A DNA stretch of 64,000 nucleotides. Source: Neocallimastix lanati (nom. inval.). Lineage: Eukaryota > Neocallimastigomycota > Neocallimastigomycetes > Neocallimastigales > Neocallimastigaceae. Position numbers and translations under genes: made by a program. The stretch covers positions 711,001-775,000 of the forward strand of contig JACVTC010000084.1 of the NCBI GenBank assembly GCA_016946835.1, in the 5' to 3' direction. Below, in pieces: positions 26,432-39,964 of this stretch. The number at the start of each line of letters is the position of its first letter. Position 1 is the first letter of the stretch. The notes below the pieces were generated by a model that searched no databases, had not been told where the DNA came from, and was given only the letters and a program-made list of their open reading frames with translations.

Positions 26432-29314
26432 TTACCAATGACCACCTGGTGGAACTTGCCATCCATAAGGTGGTTGTGGTTGAGGTCTTGGCTGTGGTTG
26501 TGGCTGTGGCTGTGGTCCTGGTTGTGGATTATTATTGGGTTGACATTGATTCCTTCGGGTATTACAGTAATATCCTTCTTCACAACATTTTGGTAAGTTT
26601 GGAGAGAAACCATTACCATTACAGCTACCATAGGCTTTAGCACATCTTGGAGTTGAAGCAGCTGTAGTAGTTGTTGTCGTCGTGGTCGTGGTGGTTCTTC
26701 TTCTATTTTTAGTGGTGGTTGTAGTCGTAGTCGTGGTTCTTCTTTTAGTAGTTGTAGTTGTAGTGGTTGTGGTAGTGGTAGTGGTAGTAGTATTTGGAAC
26801 ACATTGATAATAATTATTATTTCTTCTTGAACAATAATATCCAGTTTGACAGCAAGTTGGAGCACCCTTATATCTAAGTCCACCACATGGTTCAAATGGA
26901 CCAGCACATTTTGTTGCGCTTGAATTAGTCGTGGTGGTAGTGGTGGTAGTGGTCGTGGTTCTCCTTTTACTAGTAGTTGTGGTGGTGGTAGTTGTTCTCT
27001 TCTTAGTGGTAGTAGTTGTAGTAGTGGTAGTTGTTGGTTTCTTGGTAGTAGTTGTTGTGGTGGTAGTGGTCGTAGTTGTGTTTTCTGCTGGTTTTTCACA
27101 AGTATGTGGAATGGAACACCATTCTCCATTTTCAATACCCCAATCTTCGGTATCCGTGTAATAAACGTTACATTCTTTACAACATGGATATTCTCCTCCA
27201 CTTGGACAGAGTTGAAGATCCGTAATACCACACCATTCTCCATTTTCAATACCATACCAGTTATTGGCTGTCTTAGAGAAGTAGTTTGGTTCTGTAGTTC
27301 TTAATGTACAACATTTATAGTCATACTTAAGAGACCAACATTTATCTTCCAAACTACTTTCAATGAGACACCAATCATCATTTTCAACACCCCAATCACC
27401 AACCGAATCTGATGTTATAACGGTGGTTGTGAAAAGACAACAATTATACCCGGTGTTACGACAACCACCGTTCTTTTCTTCATAGATTTGTGTTTTAACT
27501 TCATAGTCTGGTTCTCCTAAATATTCCTTGGCATAGGAACAATCTAATTTATAATTTTCACAAATAAATTTAAATCTTTCAATCATCCAACGTTTTAAAC
27601 CAACAATACGATCCTCACGATAGGAAGTATCACTACTATATTTTCTGAGTTTAATATCAGTAAATTCGGAATTATTTAAGAAATCTTCATAGGTAAAGTA
27701 ATCTTCTATTTTGATGTTCACTCTTTTAACTCTACCTGGAAGATTACCTTCCGCATCGGGTGTACGATCTTTCTTAACATAAGAATCAATGAATTGCTTT
27801 AATTGATCAATACGAGGAATTAATTTCTTTGGATTGAAGGCCTTTCTCATAAATTCATCGATATAGCCAATGAGTTCCTTATTATCATCCTTTAGGTTAA
27901 GAATAGTGAAAAGTGGATTAGTACTATCAAAGATTTCCTTACTGAAGGTTCTACGAGGATTAGAATCCATATAAGCGCCAAATTCACTATCGAAATCATA
28001 AAGTAGAGGAATCCACTTATCATTACCAGAAGTGGTATCATGGAACATATAGAGGCATTGATTATGAGCATTAGTTTCATGATCCCAGGAACCAAATAAA
28101 TATTTTATGACCTGCCATTTCATGAAAGTTTCAACGTCAAAGAATTCTTCCAAATCTTCTCTTGTTTTAGCCTTTGCTAAACGATCTTGGAATTTTTTGA
28201 ATTCGGTATCCGAATCTACGAGTTTTTCATCATCATTAATACAATTGAAAAATTCATTACTACCATAGGTAATATCACAAGTATATAAATGTTTAGTGGA
28301 TTTTTCACCATAGGTATATTCAATCCATTGAGATTTGAAAGCATCTCTCATTGCAAATAATCCCATATACCTATCATTAAAGTAGACATCAGCGAAATTA
28401 GAGGAGAGAGAAGGTAATTCCACCAAATTACAAATATCATAAGCTATTTTTTCTCTAAGGAAAGAAGGATCTACAGATTCTGAACGTAAACGAAGTTGTT
28501 TTCTTTCGAATAATTCTCCCTTCTTAACTTTAATATTATAACCCAATTTTTCGAAACTTTTAGTATATTTACCACCAACTGAAAATTTAATACTTGGAAT
28601 TTCTGTAACATTACTATATTTAATTATTTATAATTAATTTTTATATATTTATATATTTAAAAAATTAATAACTTTACCGTATATACATATATTTGAAACT
28701 TTATATATATTAATATATGATTCTTTTATATGTACATATATATATATATTATTCTTTTATATATATATATATGATTCTTTTATATATATATTATATAGTC
28801 TATATATAAATTATTTATATTAATTACCCTTTAATATCTAAACTTAATCCTGATTCTTCAGTTTCATAATCTGGAATTTTATATAAAGTATAACTGGTAG
28901 ATAATAATTCTTCTACTGTGTGATTAGAATATTTTGAAGCAATAGTTTTAAAATCTGAATAGGTTTTATTGGACATTTTCATTATCGCTAAATCCTTACT
29001 ATCTTTTATAAGCGACTGATTAATTAATTTTTTATCAATGGCTTTTGCCATAATGTCATCATAGTTCATCCAGGAAGCATGATAACATTCCTCATTTTTA
29101 TTAAGGTATCTGATATTCATATCTCTTTCACATTGATATTTTAAAAAGAAATTGTTGTAAGCTTCCTCACTTAAATTGATCGTAAGTTTAGGAATAATAA
29201 AATCCGTTTTTTCGAAAAGTTCAGCTCTTTTCACATCACCAAAAAAATTGTCTACTGCCAGAACATTACCGACAGCTACAGATATATGAATGTGATAATT
29301 AATACAAAATTTAA

Positions 29315-29357
<43 letters not shown>

Positions 29358-29371
29358 ATATATTAGAATTT

Positions 29372-29410
<39 letters not shown>

Positions 29411-29505
29411 TACAAATATCTTTTTTTTGTTTATGAAAAAGGTTTTAATAAATGTTAAATTTCATATCTACCTAACGACAATAAAGTCAATTTTCTCATT
29501 TGCAT
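26432..29505 (-). CDS. Secreted CotH-like kinase-domain protein with three dockerins and two CBM1 modules (CotH gene 3)
   Basis: Exons 29505-29472, 29275-28828 and 28613-26432 join in frame to 887 codons plus stop. The start is ATGCAAATG as in gene 2. The signal peptide MQMRKLTLLSLAVGNVLA is split by intron 1 (donor GTAGAT, weaker than in the other genes). The CotH domain spans about 20-540 with SWDHETNAHNQC and DFDSEFG; three dockerins follow. The Thr-rich tail is the shortest of the four and has two CBM1-type modules (CAGPFEPCGG and CAKAYGSCNGNG). The FEMCGG-type module found in the other three is missing. After the last module comes a Pro-Gln repeat tail ending in PPGGHW, as in gene 2. Genes 2 and 3 are clearly the youngest pair. 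Role inferred as for gene 1. Confidence 0.9.
28614..28827 (-). other. Intron 2 of CotH gene 3
   Basis: Donor GTAATTAA at 28827, acceptor TATAG at 28614. Filled with TATA-rich repeats containing ATGATTCTTTTATATAT units near 28720-28790. Confidence 0.75.
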
Positions 29506-29828
29506 TCTTCTTTTTTTCTTTTTTTCTTTTTTCTCTTTTCTTTTTTTCTTTTACTTTTTTATTTTTTAATTATTTATAAAAGATTATTTTATCCTTCTTT
29601 TTTTCGTTTTTTTTTTTTTTTATTTTATTTTATTTTATTTTATTTTTTTTTATTCTATTGATATTATTATTTTTTTTTTAATTTTTTTTTTAAAAAAAAA
29701 AGTTTTTACTCTATAAAAACTTATGAAAAGCTTTATTATAAAAATATTTTTATTTTTGAAAAATAGCTTTTCAATAATAATATCTTTTTTAATATTTAAT
29801 GTTATCAAATATTAATTATATATATATA

Positions 29829-29855
29829 ATTATTATTAACCAAAGTAATAATAAT
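29829..29855 (-). promoter_or_regulatory. Conserved dyad-like block upstream of CotH gene 3
   Basis: About 325 bp upstream of the start codon; differs from the gene 1 and 2 copies by AACCAAAG in place of AATCAAAA. Confidence 0.35.
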
Positions 29856-30772
29856 TTAACAAAAGATTCATATATATATATATATAATATTAGATTATTT
29901 ATTATCAAAAAATAATTTTTTTTTTAAAAAAAAAAAAAATTGGAAAAAAAAAAAAAAAAGAAAAGGAAAAGAAATATTATAATTTATATCTATTATACCA
30001 ATTATTACCTTTTTTTCCTTTTTTAATATCTTTTTTATTTAATAATATTAATTTTCTAATAATTAAAATTTAAAATTTAAAATATTAAAAATTCAAATAC
30101 ATGACTCCTTAACAACTAAAAAAAATAATAATAATTTAAATTTTTTAATTAAAATATTAATAAAAAAAAAAAAAAATTAAAAAAAATGATATTATCAATA
30201 ATAAATGTTTATAAATTTTAGATATATATATTGTTTTAAAAATATATAATCATTGTTAATAAGTTTTAAATATATATATATATAATTAATGTTATTAAAT
30301 ATTAAATATTAATTATATATAATTAATATTTATTATTTAAAATCTATTTCTCTTAACTGTTCAATTATATATTTAAAAAAAAAAAAAACTAAAAATCTTA
30401 ACAAAAAATAATTTTTTTGTATATAATATATATCTAATCTAAATAACATAATATTAATACCTTTTTTTTTTTACAAAAAAAAAAAAAAAGGAAATATAAT
30501 ATAAATCACAATGTAATTTTTAATTTATGTGAATAATGGGTTACTTTCATTTAATAAAAGTAATAATAAAATAATTTTCTTATTTTTTTTTTTACCTTTA
30601 ATTTTATATTTTATTATATTTTTTATTATATTTTTTATTATATTTTTTATTATATTTTTTATTATATTTAATTTTATATTTTTCATTATATTTTTCATTG
30701 TATTTTTTATTATATTTTTTATTTTAATTCAATTTAATATTAATTTTATTTGACATGATTAATTTGATTAGT

Positions 30773-30814
30773 ATTTAAGCTTTTTGATATAACAAAAATA
30801 TTCCATTAATTTTT
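30773..30814 (-). promoter_or_regulatory. Distal conserved upstream block (CotH gene 3)
   Basis: ATTTAAGCTTTTTGATATAA followed by CAAAAATATTCCATTAATTT, about 1.3 kb upstream of the start codon; partner of 22911-22952. Confidence 0.4.
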
Positions 30815-31496
30815 ATTTTCACAAAAACTTTAAATGATAATATTTATTTCATCTATGATATATTTTTAATTATTATTAATTAATCTTTAATATTATTATA
30901 CTTATTAAATTTTTAAGAATTATTATAAAAAAAAAAAAATTTTAAATAATATGAAATTTAAATCCTTGAATATACCTTTTATATTTTTTTTTTTGATAAA
31001 ATGTTTTAAAAAAAAATAGATGAAAAAATAAATAGATATTCTGTAATATATTATAAAACTTGAAATAATTTAGATGTTAATATTATTATTATCAAAAATT
31101 ATCCGTAATAAATAGTAATAATTAATTAATGATTTTCACTTCATTAATGAATCATAATATTTATGAAATAAATATAATGGTAACTAATAATATATTAAAA
31201 AAAAAAAATATATATTACTAACAAATAAATTGATTTTTAATGTAAATATAAAATGATAGATGAAGTATATCTTTAAATGATCTTTTTATTTATATAGTAT
31301 ATATATTTCTTATTTTTTATTTTTAAAATAAAAAAATAAATTATACAATAATTGATGTCAAAGAAAGAAATACAAAATATATTCTAATTTATTTAAAAAA
31401 TATTCATATCTTTTAATATAATAAATTCAGTGATTTTAATTTTCTAATAATTAATCCATATTGACTATCACATATTCAAAGGTATATGAACAATTC

Positions 31497-31565
<69 letters not shown>
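31497..31565. repeat. AAT microsatellite, about 23 copies
   Basis: Uninterrupted TAA/AAT triplets. Confidence 0.9.
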
Positions 31566-33056
31566 GATAGGGGATAAGTTTAAAAATTTATAAATTTAAA
31601 TTTATAAAATTTCCTAATAAAAATTGTACTACTTTTTATTATTATTATTGATATTAATGATTGCTAATCATTGTTTATTATTTTAATTTTTATCTATTAT
31701 TATTATTATTTTTTTTATTAATTAATTATTATTATTTTTATTAATTAATTATTAATATTTTTATTAATTAATTATTATTATTTTTATTAATTAATTATTA
31801 TTTTTATTAATTATTATTTTAATTAATATATTAATGATTAACTATTTTATTTAATATATATGTATTATTGGTATTATTTAATATTTCATATGATTTATTA
31901 TTTTTGCATAATAATATTAATTTCATGGTTAATCTAAATTAAAAAATCATGTCTTTAAATAAATATTTATATTAAATATGAGTAATAATTAATGATTAAT
32001 TTATTATATAATTATTAAAATTATTTTTTTTTTTTTTTTTTTAATTTTTAATTTTTATTTTAATTCTTTGGTTATTATCAGTAAAAAAAAAAAAAAAAAA
32101 GTTTCTTTACTCTGTTGATATTTAATTAAATATATCATCCAATAAAATTAAATGAACTTTGTTTTAATTAATTAATTCATAAATAATACTAAAATCTTTT
32201 TTTTTTTTTTTATTTTATTATTATTATCTTTTATTTCTTATCTTATCATAAAAAGTATCCTCTATTCTTTTAAAAAAATAATAAATAAAATGAAATATAT
32301 AGAAAAATATATAGAAAGATGGAATAAATATTAAACGTATATATATATTTAAAATTTATGTATCTATTTAATTAATGATTTTATATATCCTTAACATATA
32401 TAATTAAAAATGATTGTAAAAAAAAAAATAAAAAATAAAAATTATTATTAATTTTTTTTGTCAATTTCAATTATATATACGTGATATGATATAAATTAAA
32501 AAAATTCTCACTAATTAAATATTAAAAGATCCAATATATTATCATAAATATATATTTAAATTTAAAAAAAAAATATTTATTTATTTATTTATATTAGTAA
32601 TTTTTTATTTCAATGAATGAAACAATACAAATTATTACCAAACTTTTTTATTTAAAAGATTTTTCTTTAAATTTTTTTTTATAATAAAATATATATTTTA
32701 TTATTAAAATAAAAAAAAAAAAAAAGACCAAATCATATATAGAGTTTAAATAAAATAACTTTTAAAAAATAATAAATCAATGAATAAATCAATAATATTA
32801 TTATTCTATTTTTTATAATAGATGATTTTAATGTTTTTTTTTTTTTTTTTTATAAAATGATAATTTATTGCTATAATGAAAAAAATTATAAATTAAATAA
32901 ATTTAATGATAAATATTTATATAAATATTATTAATATTAACATTAATAATAATAATAATAAATAAAGTTAAAATTAAAGTTTTAAAACCATATGTATAAT
33001 GGGGAAAAAAATAGAGTAGAAGTTAAAAAGTTAGTAAATTTTGAATTAATAGTAAA

Positions 33057-33093
<37 letters not shown>

Positions 33094-33282
33094 CAATTTT
33101 TTATGTTTTTTAATTTTATTTATTACAATTCATTTAATAAAACAAAATATACATATATAATAAAGTTTTATTAATAATCTATAAAAAAATATCATAATTA
33201 AAGTTTTTAATATTTATGTATAATGGGAAAAAAAAATTCATAAAAAAATTAGTTAATAAATCTCTTAAGGATTAAATGAAAA

Positions 33283-33319
<37 letters not shown>

Positions 33320-33539
33320 ATGAAACAAAAACATTTTAAAATTAGATTTAAATGATTATAACAAATAAAAATAATAAAAAACAAAAAAACTAAAAAAAAA
33401 AAAAAAAAAAAAAAAAATAAGAATAATACTAAAAAAACTACCAAATGATTATATATAGATTTCATTAAAATTATATAAAAATAATTTAAATAAATAAAAA
33501 TATTTATTTTTTTATTTATTTATTAATAAATACTCTTTT

Positions 33540-33670
33540 TATTATTTATTATTTATTTATTATTTATTTATTTATTATTTATTTATTATTTATTTATTAT
33601 TTATTTATTTATTATTTATTTATTATTTATTTATTTATTATTTATTTATTATTAATTGATTTATTATTTA
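33540..33670. repeat. TTATTTATTA / TTTA satellite tract
   Basis: Alternating TTATTATTTA and TTATTTATTTA units. Confidence 0.85.
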
Positions 33671-34560
33671 TTGATTTATTTGTTAATATATCTTAAATGA
33701 AGTATAGATTATTTTATATAATTAATAGTGATATTTTTGAAAGAATAAGTTATATTATAAATAGTATAATCTTTTAAATAAACTATTTCATATAGATATA
33801 TATTTAGAATGAATAATTGAATAACAAACAAATGCTATTTAATGAATTAAGAGATCATTTACATAAAGTTTCCATTTATCAATAGGATGTGAAGCATTTT
33901 ACTTTAGTCAGAAGAATATATATTGAGGATTAGAGACAAAACAATACAGCTGAAACTTTATATGAATGTATCTTTTTCTATTATATTTTTATTTTTTTTA
34001 ATTTTTAATAAATAGAATAGTATGGATTAGACTTTGTACTATCATTATTATAAATATTATATATATATAAATATATAAAGCTTATAAAGTTTATAAAAAC
34101 GTACTCTTTAGTTTTATTTATTATTTCATATTTATTAATCAACATTTCAAATAAATAATAAATAATTTATTATTAAATATTTATCATGATAAGATAAGAC
34201 TTTTTCAATAGTATTAAATCATAGAAAATATTTATTTAATGGTTATTATTTTTTTTTTTGTTTTGGTAAAATATATATAATAAAAAATATGTAAAAAAAA
34301 AAAATAGTATAAAATATAACCTTTAGATTTCAGTTTATAATAAAATTATTAATAAGCAAGCTTCTTTTAATTGACTTTATTTTAAATTAATAAAATGAAC
34401 AATTTATTGTAATAATTTAGTGAGTATAAATTTAAAATTAATTATAGAACACAATTTTTTTTTTTTTTTTTTTTAATTTTAAATTGATTTATTCCTTTTT
34501 TAATTTATGCTATATAATATAAAAAATGATAAAGTTAATGATATAACTCAATTCTTAATT

Positions 34561-34860
34561 TTTTTTCTTCATTTAAGGAGGCATATTATTAATCATTTAT
34601 TTAATGATTAATAATTCTATTTTATTAATTTTATGTTTCTTTACTATAACGATTAAAAGTAGAAAAAAAATATGTATATATATAAAACAAATTATAATGA
34701 AATACACTTATTTTTTCTTCATTTAAGGAGGAATATTATTAATCCTTTATTTAATAATTCTATTTTATTAATTTAATGTTTCTCTTACTTTTATGATTAA
34801 AAGTAGAAAATAAAATATTTACATTTTTAAAACAAATTATAATGAAATACACTTATTTAA
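34561..34860. repeat. 150-bp tandem duplication
   Basis: TTTTTTCTTCATTTAAGGAG opens both halves, at 34561 and 34711. The halves share the downstream words GATTAAAAGTAGAAAA and AAACAAATTATAATGAAATACACTTA, with small indels between. Confidence 0.85.
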
Positions 34861-35910
34861 TAAACTATTTTAAAAAGTATTATATATAATATCAATTAAT
34901 TATTTAATATAAAAAAATTAAAAAAAAATTATAAAAATAAAAAATATATAAAGATAATTATTGTTAAGGGATTTGTGATAAAATTTATAAATAATAAAAT
35001 ATAAAATAAAAAAACCTAAAAGAGAAAATAAATAAAAACTGTTAATCAATGGTATAACAAATAGTTAAACATATAATTTATGTTAATATTTACATAGATT
35101 CATAGCTCAAAAATAAATATATAATATTTTTACATAATTTTATTTTATCACGTTATTTTATATCACGTTTTATTTTATCATACTCTCTATCTAAACGAAT
35201 TTTAATCTGATTATTTTTTATATTAATAATTAAGTTTTATATTTGCATTTTATATTACACAATTAAATTTATGATGTTGATACCTTTTTTTATTATAATT
35301 AAATTAAAAATAATAATATTAAATATAATAATTTATACAATATTATTTCGTTTTATAATTTTTTGAACATTGAACATAAAAATTTAATTACAATTTAAAA
35401 ATTTTTTGATTTTATAGTATATAATCAAATATATTATTGACATATTTAATGCACTTTTACATGTATTATCATATATAGAATATTTAAGTTTTAAGTATAT
35501 ATATGATTTAAATTACTACACATAAAAATATTATTATAGATTAAATTTAAATACAAAAAAAAAAAATATTTTATATATAAATTTTATTTTATCTTCATTT
35601 TCAAATTGTAAAATGAATTTTCTTAAAATAATTATATAAAAATTCTAATTTTAAATTTATTTATTATTATTTTTTTTATTTTATATTATTTTTTATATAA
35701 ATATTTTACAAATTATCTTTTGTTCAATATCAATATTCTTGCATTTTAATTAATAATGCTATAAATATAAAAATCGCATTTGATATGATAATATCAAATT
35801 CAATATAATATTATATATATTATATATCTTATATATTCTATATATATATTTAATATTTAGTTTATTATATGAATTTTATTCTTTTTATTGTTAGTATTTA
35901 TAAATTAAAT

Positions 35911-38201
35911 TTAATAAATTTTGTAAAATCTCTTTTTAAGCTCTTTTTCATCTTCAGAAACACTATCTTCATTATCTTCTTCAATTTCAGCACTAGCTTC
36001 TTCTTCTTCTTCATTTTTAGCTTCATCTTCACTATAATCATCTCCATTAGCTAAAACTTTAACTTTAAGTGGTAAATCACTAGCATTCGAACCAGCAAAG
36101 ACTGTGAATTCACCTTCCTTTGGTCGAACTTAATCTTCGAATTCAACATCATAGTAGGAAAGAGCATGATCATCAATGAAAATTTTAACTTCCTTACTTT
36201 GACCAGCTTTTAACACAACCTTATCGAATCCTTTGAATAAACGAACCGGATAATCTTTAACAGATTCTGGGAAGGAAAGAAAAATCATTGGAACTGCTGC
36301 TCCTGCAATTTTTCCAGTATTCTTAACATTAAGAGTAACATAGAGACCATCATCTTCCATATCGGCTTCTAAATTCGAATATTCAAAAGTGGTGTAGGAT
36401 AAACCATATCCTAATGGGAAGGTTGGCTTGATTTCATTCTTATCGAACCAACGGTAACCAACAAAGAGTCCTTCATTATAATCATAAACCGTCATTTTGT
36501 CTCCACCACCTGGATATTCGGGTTCATATTTAACATCGGTTGGATAATCTTCACGAGGAGCCCAAGTGTAGGGTAAATGACCAGAAGGATTAACATCTCC
36601 GAATAAAACATCGGTAATAGCATTACCTGTTTCTTGACCTGGTAAACCTGCGAAAATAACCCCCTTAACCTTATCTAAGAATGGAACATTAACTGGTCCC
36701 GGTGAATGGATAACTACAATGGTATTCTTATTCACGGCTGCAACTGCTTCAATTAATTCATTACCTCCATGCCATAAATCTAAATTAAGACGATCACCTG
36801 CATTTCCTTCAACTGTGATATATTCTTCTCCTGAATCTGCTTGAACGAAAACAATGGCGACATCGGCATTCTTAGCAACCTTGGCTGCTTTCTTACCATC
36901 ATCATCTCCATAACTGATAACTTTGAGATTGGCTTTCTTTTGCTCTCTTAGTAATGGCTGAAAGAGGATCAACAACATACTTGAAATCAGTGGTACCTGA
37001 TCCCCATCCAAGAGGAAGAGTACCATTAGCACATTTCATATCTTCACAAAGCGTTGGTGACATAGAATCCTTACCAATAACTGCAATCTTTTTAACCTTC
37101 TTACTTTTCTTGAGTGGAAGAATATGATCCGCATTCTTTAATAAGACATTACTATCAGCTCCAACTTTCCTATTAAGAGCTGCATTTTCTTTAGTATTCG
37201 TATCAACATACAGGTTAACTTCAGGATAATTATCCATTTGATCAAGCTTATACATTGTACGAATGATACGTAAAACGGCATCATCTAATCTTTCTTGAGG
37301 GAAAATTCCCTTCTCAATACATTCAAGAATATGTCTTCCCCAGAAACTATCATCCACATAGTCCGATCCCCAATATTTACCTCCTGGCATATTCATATCC
37401 GTTCCAGCTCCGAAACTCTTTTCAATATCGAAAATAGCCCACCAATCGGACATGACAAATCCTTGGAATCCGAGTTTTCCTTTCAAACTATCAGTTAAAA
37501 GTCTCTTATTTTGAGTAGAATAAGTGCCATTAATGGCATTGTAAGAAGCCATCACCGTACCTACTAGCTTCTCCATCAATAACGGTACGATAGAACGGTT
37601 CCATGTAGACATCCCAAAGAGCTTGTTCTGGAACATTAGAAGTGGAAGCTCCACGATTATTTTCTTGATCGTTAGCAATGAAGTGTTTGGCATTCGCAAT
37701 AACGCCTTGACTTTGAATACCCTTAAGGACTTCAAGACCACATTGACCAACATAGAATGGATCTTCACCATAGGATTCGAAAATTCTACCAGCGGCAGGA
37801 GCTCTTTGAATACCCATTGAGGGAGCAAGAGCAACATTAATACCTCTTTGATAGAACTCTTTTCCTTGAGCTTCACCGACCTTACGAAGTAATTTTCTAT
37901 CGAAAGTAGCCACGGTGTTAATAGAAGCTTGCCATGAAGTCGCGGTTCCCTTAGCAAATCTTACCCCAGCTGGACGATCTTGAAGGCAAATACCTTTGAA
38001 ATCTTTTCTTTCAATGGGATCAATTGAACCGACACAAACACCGGTCATATTTTCTCTACCGGTAATGAGCGTAATTTTTTCTCCATTGGTTAAATCTTTA
38101 CACCACTCTCTAGCCTTAGCATCGGCTTCTTCCCAAGAAATAGCTAATGACTTTGCGGCGAAAACAACAGCCACATTAGATAAAACGGATGTGAACTTCA
38201 T
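35911..38201 (-). pseudogene. GH3 beta-glucosidase, broken copy (two frameshifts and one stop)
   Basis: Starts MKFTSVLSNVAVVFAAKSLA (signal peptide). Family blocks follow in order: LQDRPAGVRF, the KHFIANDQE block, the nucleophile motif VMSDWWA (Asp codon 37445-37447), LGWGSGTTDF, the acid/base-Glu block YITVEGNAGDR, and an FnIII-like domain (NTGKIAGAAVPM). The closest type I know is secreted fungal beta-glucosidase (Cel3A-like), which splits cellobiose to glucose. Compared with the plus copy and the family there is an extra base near 37562 (GCTAGTAGGTACGG), an extra A in the run at 36938-36941, and TAT changed to TAA at the EFEDY position near 36131. An acidic tail continues to a natural stop at 35911. 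With the two extra bases discounted the span is 763 codons, so damage is recent. Homopolymer-type indels could also be sequencing error; the TAA is harder to explain that way. Confidence 0.85.
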
Positions 38202-38506
38202 TTTTATTTATATTTAATTTTCTTATATATATTTTATTACTTAATTTATTTAAATATTAATTTATTATGTTTATATATATATATATATTTTTTTTTAATA
38301 TTATAAATTAAATATAATATTATTTATCTTTTATTTACAATACTATATTTTTTAATATAAAAATAATATAAAATTATTTTTATGTAATATAATTTTAATT
38401 TTCCAAAAAAAATGAAGATATTTTTCCTTTTAAATATTTTCTCTGAAATATCGTTAAATAAATTCTAATTAAAGAAAGATATTATTACTTTTCAATCTTT
38501 TTACAG

Positions 38507-38541
<35 letters not shown>

Positions 38542-39223
38542 TCAATAATAGTATTACATTCCCTCTTATTATTGTTATTGTTATATTCTTTATTACTATT
38601 ATTATTATTATTATTATTATATTAGTATTATAATTACTATTATAACCTTTGTTAAGATTTAATATAAATTAAAAATTATCGATGTATGGAATAATTTTAG
38701 AAAAGATAATATTTATTGATTAAATTTTATATAAAATATATTCATTTCTCAAAAGTATAACTATGTAAAGAAGTTCCTTAAAAATTTTATATATTAAATA
38801 TTTGTTAAGCGATATAAATTAGTTGTATTGTTAAGAAAGTTTTTAATAATTTAATAAATTATTCTTAACAATCGTTTTTTTTTTTTATAATTATTATTAT
38901 TTCTCTTAATCCATTTTATAAATAATTAAAATAGTTTTTAAAGATTTAATATATATATTTTCCCATTCATAATCTTAATTTTTATAAAATAAAATAAAAT
39001 AATGTAAAGTAATGTATTGAAAAATAAAAAAACAATGTAGTAAAAAATAAAAAAAATTGAGAATTTAAATCATGTCTATTTAATTTTTATAAAAATAAAT
39101 AAATTTAGTGAAAAATTAATTTAAAAAATAATTAAAAAGAAAAAAAAAATAAAATTAAAAAATAAGCAATGAATTGATAGTAAAAATTAAAATAAATAAA
39201 AATAAAGTTAAACACTAAATATT

Positions 39224-39273
<50 letters not shown>

Positions 39274-39964
39274 TATAAATAATAATATTTTAAATTTTAA
39301 TTTTTTTAATATTTATATAAATTTATCTTTTCATCCGAAACATTTATATAAAATTTTAAAAAGGGTTAATATTATGTATTATACTATTTTATTATTTTCT
39401 AATTAAAATATTAAAAAAATTCCATTTTTTGTATTAGATTATAATTATTATTTATATTTTTATTATTTTATCTATTAATATTATTACTTAACATATATTG
39501 TTATGATTAGTATATAAAAAGTTTAAATAATTATACATAATATTAAAATTTATAAAATATTACAAATTTAAACTAATTATATATTATAATTGAAAATCAT
39601 ATAAAAATGGAAGAGTTTTCTTTGCACTTTAGGAATTAAATTTAAAATATTAATTAATAATAGAATATTTTGAATAAATAATTTTTTTTACTTCTCTAAA
39701 TTAATTTTCAATAATATTATTAATTATAACTTAATAATATTTAAATATTATTATTTCATAAAATATTTAATAATTTGACATTATTTAAAATATTTTGTAA
39801 ATTTAGGTTATTTAGAAGCTAAAATATATTATTTACTATAAAAAAAATAATAATAAATATATTTATTTATTGAAATTAAATTGTATTATAAATTAAAAAA
39901 AAAAATAAAAATAAAATAAAAATAAGGAAACAAAAAAATTATTTATACTGTAATTATATAGAAA
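38202..39964. other. Spacer between the head-to-head GH3 copies
   Basis: AT-rich, no gene. It would hold both promoters. The sequences directly upstream of the two starts are not obviously alike. It has TTA microsatellites near 38511-38625 and a T run of 42 at 39227-39268. Confidence 0.65.
39227..39268. repeat. Poly-T run of 42
   Basis: Uninterrupted T run in the spacer between the two GH3 copies. Confidence 0.85.

Larger units (their letters stand above)
29506..35910. other. Intergenic DNA upstream of CotH gene 3
   Basis: No gene seen. The proximal 1.3 kb resembles the DNA upstream of gene 2. It includes a T-rich tract with TTTATTATATTT repeats (30590-30730), an AAT microsatellite (31497-31565), TTATTAATTAATTA repeats (31700-31830), TTATTTATTA tracts (33540-33670) and a 150-bp tandem duplication (34561-34860). 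A more mixed stretch at 33840-33960 has no recognisable coding content. Confidence 0.7.
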
